Source: BJHL01 sp040378885 (GTDB lineage Bacteria > Planctomycetota > Phycisphaerae > Phycisphaerales > UBA1924). From it: a stretch of DNA of 64,000 bases. Shown here one piece after another: positions 35,833 to 42,058 of this stretch (its first letter is position 1; every line of letters begins with the position of its first letter). The notes beneath the pieces are model-generated. The model ran no database searches. It was not told the origin of the DNA and saw nothing but the letters and a program-made list of their open reading frames with translations. The stretch lies in contig JBKDAN010000016.1 in assembly GCA_046316615.1 (NCBI GenBank), positions 1 through 64,000 on the forward strand, written 5' to 3'. A program made the position numbers and the translations under genes.

Positions 35833-37395
35833 ATGGCCAAAGTGCGCAAGGTTTACATCTGCCGCAGTTGCGGAGCCACCCAGCAAAGGTGGATGGGCAA
35901 ATGCCCCGACTGCAACACCTGGGACTCACTCGAGGAATCCACCATCGACCCCTCCAGTGAGAAAGACCCCCAGCGCATGAGCGCACTCGCGTGGACGCAG
36001 GTCCAGTCCGCCGCCGACGCGGAGCCCGACGCACTCGCAGCCGCGCCCGCCGCCGGGGCAGTCGCGCTGGCAGATGTCGATGCCGCTCCCACCAACATCG
36101 AACGCCTGCCCACAGGCCTGCGCGAGTTCGATCGCACGCTGGGCCTCTCCACCCTCAACGACAAATCTATCGCAGGCCTCGTCCCAGGCAGCGCAGTGCT
36201 CGTGGGCGGCGAGCCCGGCATCGGTAAAAGCACCCTCCTCCTCCAAGCCGCCCGCGCCTGGGCCAGCCAAGGTACCAAAGTCCTCTACGTCAGCAGCGAA
36301 GAAAGCGTCGAACAAGTTGCCATGCGCGCCAAACGCATCGCCTTCAACGATGCAGAGCTCACGCCGCTTCAAGCAGCGGACGCAACCACGCGCCTTCCCT
36401 CCGGTACTTCCTCTCTTCGGCACTCCGGTACTTCCTCTTCGCACTCCGGCACTCAGGCACTCTTCCTTCTCCACGACACCAACCTCGCGCGCATCGTCGA
36501 GCAAGCCCGCAAAGTTCAGCCGCGCGTCTTGGTCATCGACTCTGTACAGATGATCTATCGAGGCGACATCACCGCCGCGCCAGGCAGCGTCACGCAACTC
36601 CGCCGCTGCTGTGCCGAACTCGTCTACCTCGCCAAAATGGCCAACATCGCCGTCGTCCTCGTGGGCCACGTTACCAAAGACGGCCAGCTCGCCGGCCCGC
36701 GCCTCCTCGAACACTTGGTCGACGTCGTCCTCAGCTTCGAAGGCGATCGCACCCACAGCCACCGCGTCGTCCGCACCGTCAAGAACCGCTTCGGCAGCAC
36801 GCTTGAAATCGGCCTCTTCGAAATGACAGGCACAGGCCTGCGCGAACTCGAAGAAGGCGGCGTCATCGCCGCCATCGGCGCTCACGACCAGCCGCGCCCC
36901 GGCTGCGTCCTCACCCCCGTCATGACCGGCACACGCTGCATGATGGTCGAAGTGCAGGCCCTGACCGCCACCGGCTTCCTCGGAGCCGCCAAACGCAAGT
37001 GCTCAGGCCTCGACGCCAACCGCATGGCCATGCTCATCGCCGTCCTCGAGCAGCACGCCGGCCTGCGCCTCGCCGACCGCGACATCTTCGCCAGCAGCGT
37101 CGGAGGCCTCAAAGTCCTGGACCCAAGCAGCGACCTCGCGCTGCTCCTCGCCATCGCCGGCGCACACTACCGCAAACCCATCCCACCGCGCACCTGCGCA
37201 CTCGGAGAAGTTGGCCTCAGCGGCGAAGTCCGCAACGTCCCGCACTTGGAGCAACGCATCCGTGAAGCCGCCCGCCTCGGTTGCGCCCGCGTCCTTTGTC
37301 CCGCAACCAGAGACGCCAAAGCTCTCGCCAAACAACTGAGCATCGACATCACGCAGGTAAAGAACGTCGACCAAGCCATCGAACAACTCGGCTGA
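35833..37395 (+). CDS. radA: DNA repair protein RadA, with octamer-derived insertion
   Basis: A RecA-like, DnaB-like branch-migration ATPase used in recombinational repair. The 520 residues are longer than the usual 450-460. Motifs are the zinc finger C10-x2-C13...C24-x2-C27 (CRSCGATQQRWMGKCPDC), Walker A GEPGIGKST (about 127), VIDSVQMIYRG (Walker B) and KNRFG (about 317), plus a Lon-like C-terminal domain (VGLSGEVRNVP). Between the 'AMRAKRIAF' helix and LFLLHDTNLARI is an extra stretch of about 30 residues (185-211) made of Ser-Gly-Thr repeats and ending HSGTQAL. It is encoded by GGCACTCN-type octamers (36385-36465). There is no ribosome site. An Ala-rich linker after the zinc finger is also longer than usual. 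Confidence 0.95.
   Translation: MAKVRKVYICRSCGATQQRWMGKCPDCNTWDSLEESTIDPSSEKDPQRMSALAWTQVQSAADAEPDALAAAPAAGAVALADVDAAPTNIERLPTGLREFDRTLGLSTLNDKSIAGLVPGSAVLVGGEPGIGKSTLLLQAARAWASQGTKVLYVSSEESVEQVAMRAKRIAFNDAELTPLQAADATTRLPSGTSSLRHSGTSSSHSGTQALFLLHDTNLARIVEQARKVQPRVLVIDSVQMIYRGDITAAPGSVTQLRRCCAELVYLAKMANIAVVLVGHVTKDGQLAGPRLLEHLVDVVLSFEGDRTHSHRVVRTVKNRFGSTLEIGLFEMTGTGLRELEEGGVIAAIGAHDQPRPGCVLTPVMTGTRCMMVEVQALTATGFLGAAKRKCSGLDANRMAMLIAVLEQHAGLRLADRDIFASSVGGLKVLDPSSDLALLLAIAGAHYRKPIPPRTCALGEVGLSGEVRNVPHLEQRIREAARLGCARVLCPATRDAKALAKQLSIDITQVKNVDQAIEQLG
36388..36467 (+). repeat. in-frame octamer repeat inside radA
   Basis: The sequence reads GGTACTTC, CTCTCTTC, GGCACTCC, GGTACTTC, CTCTTC, GCACTCC, GGCACTCA, GGCACTCT. 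Most units are 8 bp; two are shorter, and the total keeps the radA frame. It encodes SGTSS and HSGT repeats. The same family occurs in pcrA, near 1.1 kb and near 52.08 kb. Confidence 0.75.
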
Positions 37396-37943
37396 TCGAC
37401 GCCCATGCAGAATTTCTGCATGTTGGACATGGTTTGTGCGCTCAATCCATGTCCTCGGCCCCGATTCTTCTTGCATCACACCAGACATTCTGCGAAAATG
37501 CGCATCTGGTGGCCCGTCACGAGTCACCAAGTTCCTCTGTTCGCTTTAAGCGGCGGCATTTGGGCAGCCAAGTCGACGGCGACAAAGCCCCCAACGCGCC
37601 CGATGATCGAGCGAACACGGACTTGGTCCCAACCGAACCATCCACCAGCGGTCTTGGACAACTTTGGAGGTGGGCCGCCCGTCCCGGGCGGCCGAATTCC
37701 CAAAGCCCTCGTGGATCACGCCACGATGTCGAGCGCAAGCTCGACAAGCCCAAGCCCGCCAATTCCGGTGCGCAAGCCGCTTACCCACTTGGCCCCTCCG
37801 GGCCAAGTGCGGCCGATCATCCCACGCACGCGGAAATTGACAGCCTGCTCCATCCCCCAAAACGCACCGAAGCCGCCAACGCGGCCCCGGTTTCGCCTTG
37901 CCTTTGCTGTCTTGGCCCTATTGCCAAATGCCCAATGCCTCAC
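37396..37943. other. unexplained interval with three strong inverted repeats
   Basis: About 550 bases between radA and the terminator of a PEP-CTERM gene. Visible structures are CATGCAGAA-T-TTCTGCATG (37404-37422), GGCCGCCCG-TCC-CGGGCGGCC (about 37673-37693) and ACTTGGCCC-CTCC-GGGCCAAGT (about 37787-37808). Long frames are open on both strands but none has a ribosome site, and the long plus-strand frame runs on over the end of the neighbouring gene in antisense. It may be a structured RNA, a decayed gene or a small non-coding mobile element. I did not recognise tmRNA, RNase P RNA or SRP RNA. Confidence 0.4.
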
Positions 37944-37976
37944 CAAAAAGCGACACCCGCTCTCGCAGGTGTCACT
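37944..37976 (-). terminator. intrinsic terminator after the PEP-CTERM gene
   Basis: On the minus strand AGTGACACC pairs with GGTGTCGCT (9 bp, one G-U pair), followed by TTTTT. It starts a few bases after the stop codon at 37982. Confidence 0.85.
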
Positions 37977-37981
37977 CGCAA

Positions 37982-38755
37982 TCACTTCATCGCTGCACGA
38001 CGCTTGCGCACAATCACGCCCGCGCCGATCAGACCCGCCATGCCCATCCACGCACCTGCCGGAAGCGGCACGATGATCGTCTGAATGTTGGAAGCATCGA
38101 ACCAGCCCTCCTGGTTGTAGTTCCAGTCGGACAGTTGGCCCTGGTTGCCGTACGTCGTGTTCAGACCGGTGAACGTGTGGAACCACAGACCGATCATGTT
38201 GCTGAACTGCACGCCCGTCCAGTCATTCTGACCGCTGGGGTACAGCGGCGTGTGACCGTTAATGCTCGCGACGTTCACGTCCAGCAGGAAGCGACGCTTG
38301 CCCGCCGCGTCCGTCACGCTGGCCGTGTTGATCCAGCTCGTGTCGCTCGCGCTCTTGATGATGTCGGGAGTCTGGTTGCCCGCGACCGCGCCGTTGCCGT
38401 CGATCCAGCTGTTGATCGCGTTCTGGCCGTTGTACGCGTACGCCGTCACCTTGGGGGTGCCCAGATTCGTCGCATCGAAGTGAATCAGCGCGAGTTCGCC
38501 CGCGTGGCCCTTGGGGTTCGGACCGGTGTTCACCGCGAGCGTGTAGCCGCGCGTCACCTGGTTGCTGAACACCACGTCCCACACAAAACGCTGGCTCGTG
38601 CTGTCGTACGATGCGTTGATCGTCTCGAACACGCCGCCGGCGTTGTTCACGCCGCCCTGTGCCGCCGTCCAATTCCATTGATACTCCGCTGCCGAGGCCA
38701 TCGAAGCGGCCACAGCAAGCGCACCGATCCCGGTGAGCAGTTTCCGTGCAAACAT
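37982..38755 (-). CDS. PEP-CTERM-type exported protein
   Basis: A 257-residue exported protein. The ATG at 38755 has AGGAG before it; a signal peptide follows (KLLTGIGALAVAASMASA). The body is beta-rich with many Asn, Trp and Gly residues (YQWNWTAAQGGVNNAGG, NQEGWFDASN), typical of surface proteins without catalytic motifs. The C-terminus is VPLPAGAWMGMAGLIGAGVIVRKRRAAMK-like in layout: a VPLP(A) motif, one membrane helix and a basic end, which is the exosortase sorting tail seen in planctomycetes. It is probably cut and released or anchored at the surface. It has its own terminator and diverges from pcrA. Confidence 0.78.
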   Translation of the reverse strand: MFARKLLTGIGALAVAASMASAAEYQWNWTAAQGGVNNAGGVFETINASYDSTSQRFVWDVVFSNQVTRGYTLAVNTGPNPKGHAGELALIHFDATNLGTPKVTAYAYNGQNAINSWIDGNGAVAGNQTPDIIKSASDTSWINTASVTDAAGKRRFLLDVNVASINGHTPLYPSGQNDWTGVQFSNMIGLWFHTFTGLNTTYGNQGQLSDWNYNQEGWFDASNIQTIIVPLPAGAWMGMAGLIGAGVIVRKRRAAMK

Positions 38756-38930
38756 TTCTCTCTCCTACTCTGAGCCGCTTTCGCGGATCAATGAACTAAC
38801 GCAGCGCGTTCCTCGCTGGTGCGCTATGACCCTGCGCGCTCGTGCGCGTCGGCCACGAGGTAAACCTACACCGAAGCGGGTGTGAGTGCAAGGAAAAACG
38901 ATCTTAAATGCATGTTCAATAAGGAGTTAC

Positions 38931-38984
38931 ATGCGTTATCTGACGCCCCATCGTCGCATAACAATGACGCGGGTCGTCGCATAA
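38931..38984 (+). CDS. possible 17-codon leader peptide upstream of pcrA
   Basis: An ATG at 38931 has a near-ideal ribosome site (AAGGAG, five bases before it) and opens a 17-codon frame ending TAA, starting MRYLTPHRR. It lies 37 bases before the helicase start. It could be a leader peptide that couples or attenuates translation of the helicase. The same DNA contains an inverted-repeat motif, so the frame may be a by-product of a regulatory site. Confidence 0.3.
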   Translation: MRYLTPHRRITMTRVVA

Positions 38985-38985
38985 C
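38935..38985. promoter_or_regulatory. three copies of an 11-bp motif before pcrA
   Basis: GTTATCTGACG (38935-38945) forms an imperfect inverted repeat with CGTCGCATAAC (38952-38962), whose reverse complement GTTATGCGACG matches it at 9 of 11 positions. A second identical CGTCGCATAAC follows at 38975-38985, 23 bases further on, about two helical turns. An AT-rich stretch lies directly upstream (38889-38934). This looks like an operator for a dimeric regulator, or less likely iterons. Confidence 0.5.
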
Positions 38986-39021
38986 GCGCTACGCTGTTTC
39001 CTCGCGCCGACGGAGCGGCGC

Positions 39022-41598
39022 GTGGCCCCTTCGCGGAGCGATGCCCCGATGCACGACGGTTCCACCTTGCACGACAACGACGACGCTCTCACGCCCAGTT
39101 GGCTCAGCGGCAGCCCCGTGCATGTGGAACCGCCCCACGCCGACGGCGCATCACCGCGTCCGTACGCGCAGCCTCGCATCGATCCCGCTTCGCTCACCGA
39201 AGGCCTGACTGAGCCGCAGAAGCTCGCGGTTGTGACGACCGAAGGTCCCGTGCTCGTGCTTGCCGCTGCAGGCAGCGGCAAGACCCGCGTCATCACGCGT
39301 CGCATCGCGTATCTCATCAACGTGCTGGGCATCCCGCCTTGGCAGGTCCTCGCCCTGACCTTCACGAACAAAGCCGCCGGCGAAATGCGTGAACGCGTCA
39401 CGCACATTCTGGGCGGCAGCGACAGCCGCCAGATGCGCGGCCTCACCGTCACCACGTTCCACAGCCTTTGCGCCCGGCTACTGCGTCGCTACGCCGTCGC
39501 GGCGGGCCTCAAGGAAGACTTCTCGATCTACGACAGCGGCGACCAGAGTTCGCTCGTCAAGAAAGTGATCGAGCAGTGCCAGTTGTCCACCAGCAACTTC
39601 CCGCCGCGCAGCGTGCTCAGCGCCATCAGCAACGCCAAGAACCAGTTGATGGGTCCAGCCGAGTACGCGGCACAAGCGATGGATTTTTCCAGCCGCAACA
39701 TCGCGAAGATCTACGTCGGCTATGAAAAAGCCCTGCGGGCAGCGAACGCCGTCGACTTTGATGACCTGCTGCTGCTGACGGCGCGCATGCTGAAAGAGAA
39801 GCAGGAAGTCCGCGAAGAGCTGCGCGAGCGCTGGCAGTATGTCATGGTGGACGAATATCAGGACACGAACAAGGCACAGTTTGTCATCGCCAGTCTCATC
39901 GCGGGTGAAGGTGGCAAAGCTGCCAATGGCCGCGTCGCCAACATCTGCGTCGTGGGTGATCCCGACCAGGCCATCTACGGCTGGCGCGGTGCAGACATCT
40001 CCAACATCCTTGATTTCGAGCATCACTATCCCGGTTGCAAAACCATTCCGCTGGGCGAGAACTTCCGTTCGACCGCGCCGATTCTCGCCGTCGCCGACAC
40101 GCTCATTCGCAACAACAAGCGCCGCAAGCACAAGGATCTGTTCACCAAGAAGTCCGGCGGCGACCACGTCGACGCCATCCTCTGCCGCGACGAACGTCAC
40201 GAGGCGCGCTTGGTGACGGATTGGATGAAGAAGCTGCATGAGAAGAGTGCCGCAGCGGACAAAGGAAGTTCGGTTGCGTCTGCAGCACTCGGGCACTCGG
40301 GCACTCAGGCACTCGCGTGGAAAGACATGGCCGTCTTCTACCGCACCAACGCGCTGTCGCGTGTGCTCGAAGAAGCGTTCCGTGAAGCCAACATTCCCTA
40401 CACCATCGCTCGCGGTACCGCCTTCTATGACCGCGAGGAAGTGAAGAACGCCATCGGCTATCTGCGGGTTGTCGCCAACGCCGCGGATGATGTGTCGCTG
40501 GAGCGCGTGATCAACACGCCTGCGCGCGGCATCAGCGACGCAACGGTCGACAAGCTGCAGCTCGAAGCGACCCGTGCTGGCGTGCCGCTGCTGGAAATCT
40601 GCCGACGCGTCGATACATCGTGGAGCGCGGCGGACATGCTCAACGCCCGCGCCGTCGCGAGCGTGCAGAAGTTTGTGCAGACTTACGACGCGTGGACCGG
40701 CGCGGGCACGTTTTTGGGCGCAACCGTCAGCGGTTCGCTCGCGGATCTGGTTGACCGCGTGATCAAAGAGTCAGGCATCGAAGAGATGTACCGCAAACAG
40801 GCGGCGCAAAGCAAGAGCGAAACCGACGAGGAGCGTCTGGACAATCTCGCGGAACTGGTGAGCAGCGCACGCCAGTTTGAGCTTGAGTACGACCCGACGA
40901 GCGACGCTGCGATGGACATCCCAACGCGCGCGACCTCCACGCCGCCGCTGCTCGCGCTGCTGCGGGCCTATCTCGAGAGCATCGCGCTCGTGGCTGACGC
41001 CGACGCAGTGGACCCGTCGCAAGGCAGCGTCACGCTCATGACGTTGCACGCCGCCAAGGGCCTTGAGTTCCCCGCCGTCGCGATGGTGGGCATGGAAGAA
41101 GCGCTGCTGCCACACAGCCGTGCGGTGACCAGCCCCAGTGACGCCGAGATGGAAGAAGAACGCCGACTGTGTTTCGTCGGCATCACGCGGGCCATGCAAC
41201 GCCTTCTGATGACGGCGGCGAAGTATCGGACGATGCGCGGTACACCCGAGCGCACGGTGCCCAGCCGCTTCCTGGCGGAGTTGCCTCAGCAGTACCTGCG
41301 CGTGAGCGACCAGAGCGACACCTTCGCTGATCTTGGTGCCGAGTGGAATGAAGGTCGCGGCGAAGATGTGGAGTTTGGCGCAGGCCGGCCGGCGCGTCCT
41401 GCTCCGTCCAGCGCCCCGCGCGCCGTGGGCGGCATCGCGGGTCAGTTCCCGGCAGGCTGTACTGTGCGTCACCCCCAATTTGGTTTGGGCACCGTCAAGA
41501 GTGTGACACCCGGGGCTCAGGCCCGCGCGGTGATCGAGTTTCGTGAAGCTGGCACCAAGACGCTGGTGCTGGAATACGCGCGTCTCACGCGGGTGTGA
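39022..41598 (+). CDS. pcrA: superfamily 1 DNA helicase, PcrA/UvrD type
   Basis: A 3'-to-5' helicase for repair and replication restart. From the GTG at 39022 (GGAG before it) it has 858 residues; the ATG at 39049 is an alternative. Motifs: LTEPQKLAV (Q motif), AAAGSGKT (I, about 81), LTFTNKAAGEMRERV (Ia), VDEYQDTN (II), VVGDPDQAIYGWRGAD (III), GENFRSTAPIL (IV), TLHAAKGLEFPAV (V) and LCFVGITRAMQ (VI), and a C-terminal PcrA-type domain ending 'VRHPQFGLGTVKSVTPG'. Residues about 415-432, between the 'DWMKKLHEK' helix and AWKDMAVFYRTN, are an extra loop ending HSGTQAL, encoded by octamer repeats like those in radA. Confidence 0.94.
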   Translation: MAPSRSDAPMHDGSTLHDNDDALTPSWLSGSPVHVEPPHADGASPRPYAQPRIDPASLTEGLTEPQKLAVVTTEGPVLVLAAAGSGKTRVITRRIAYLINVLGIPPWQVLALTFTNKAAGEMRERVTHILGGSDSRQMRGLTVTTFHSLCARLLRRYAVAAGLKEDFSIYDSGDQSSLVKKVIEQCQLSTSNFPPRSVLSAISNAKNQLMGPAEYAAQAMDFSSRNIAKIYVGYEKALRAANAVDFDDLLLLTARMLKEKQEVREELRERWQYVMVDEYQDTNKAQFVIASLIAGEGGKAANGRVANICVVGDPDQAIYGWRGADISNILDFEHHYPGCKTIPLGENFRSTAPILAVADTLIRNNKRRKHKDLFTKKSGGDHVDAILCRDERHEARLVTDWMKKLHEKSAAADKGSSVASAALGHSGTQALAWKDMAVFYRTNALSRVLEEAFREANIPYTIARGTAFYDREEVKNAIGYLRVVANAADDVSLERVINTPARGISDATVDKLQLEATRAGVPLLEICRRVDTSWSAADMLNARAVASVQKFVQTYDAWTGAGTFLGATVSGSLADLVDRVIKESGIEEMYRKQAAQSKSETDEERLDNLAELVSSARQFELEYDPTSDAAMDIPTRATSTPPLLALLRAYLESIALVADADAVDPSQGSVTLMTLHAAKGLEFPAVAMVGMEEALLPHSRAVTSPSDAEMEEERRLCFVGITRAMQRLLMTAAKYRTMRGTPERTVPSRFLAELPQQYLRVSDQSDTFADLGAEWNEGRGEDVEFGAGRPARPAPSSAPRAVGGIAGQFPAGCTVRHPQFGLGTVKSVTPGAQARAVIEFREAGTKTLVLEYARLTRV
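40282..40317 (+). repeat. in-frame octamer repeat inside pcrA
   Basis: The sequence reads GCACTCG, GGCACTCG, GGCACTCA, GGCACTCG and encodes ALGHSGTQALA. The units differ from the radA array at one or two positions only. Confidence 0.75.
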
Positions 41599-41655
41599 CG
41601 GAACGCGACAAAGTGAAAATGTCGGGGGCGGGGTGGATTTTGCGACTCCGGCGGG

Positions 41656-41685
41656 TTGGCGTGCGGATAGGACGGGTGGTATACT
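41656..41685 (+). promoter_or_regulatory. sigma-70-type promoter upstream of rho
   Basis: TTGGCG (41656-41661), an 18-base spacer and TATACT (41680-41685), with TGG just before the -10 as in extended -10 promoters. This is the best -35/-10 pair seen in the window. Confidence 0.65.
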
Positions 41686-41866
41686 GACACGGACCCGGCG
41701 GCTTGCTTCCGCCGGAAGCGCATGGTGAGTTGTGCGAAATAGGCCGCACACCAGCGCGTTTTAGAGAGTCCGCTTCTCCCCGCACACAACGTGAAGGTGT
41801 CAGCAGCGTCGAAGGCGTTGCGCGAAGCCGGTGATTTTGGTGCGAGGTGGAGATCGGGGCAGGTCC

Positions 41867-41941
41867 ATGCGTCAACGGCGTGGTCGCTTTTTCAAGCGTG
41901 CACGCGAGAGTGAATGGCGCATGCATATGCAGAAACGGTGA
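41867..41941 (+). CDS. possible 24-codon leader peptide in the rho leader
   Basis: ATG at 41867, 24 codons, stop TGA at 41939. The peptide is very basic (MRQRRGRFFKRARESEW...) and GGCAGG lies a few bases upstream. It could be translated and influence Rho loading on the leader, but short basic frames also arise by chance in GC-rich DNA. Confidence 0.2.
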   Translation: MRQRRGRFFKRARESEWRMHMQKR

Positions 41942-42058
41942 AGTCGCCGCAGCCATCTGTCGCGTCGACAAGCCTGTCAGTCGTGCACACAGGTCGCGTC
42001 TTCTCGCGCGATCCCTCTCAGCTTTCATTCACAGTTCTACCGCGAGAGAAACTCAATC

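Larger units (their letters stand above)
41599..42058 (+). other. long rho leader
   Basis: About 460 bases between pcrA and rho. It contains a good promoter (separate entry), so rho would have a 5' leader of about 370 bases. Within the leader is a hairpin, CCGGCGG (41695-41701) with CCGCCGG (41709-41715), and a possible 24-codon frame at 41867-41941. Long leaders with autoregulation by Rho are known for rho genes in other bacteria; that this leader works so is inference. Confidence 0.5.

Noticed and set aside
37396..37943. tmRNA, RNase P RNA or SRP RNA in the radA/PEP-CTERM gap
   Set aside because: None of the conserved core motifs known to me could be found on either strand.
37405..38076. 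223-codon plus-strand frame after radA
   Set aside because: No ribosome site, runs over the end of a real gene in antisense, and contains strong inverted repeats; kept only as an unexplained interval.
38935..38985. DnaA boxes in the repeats before pcrA
   Set aside because: TTATCTGAC and TTATGCGAC match the TTATCCACA consensus only in the first bases; too weak to call.
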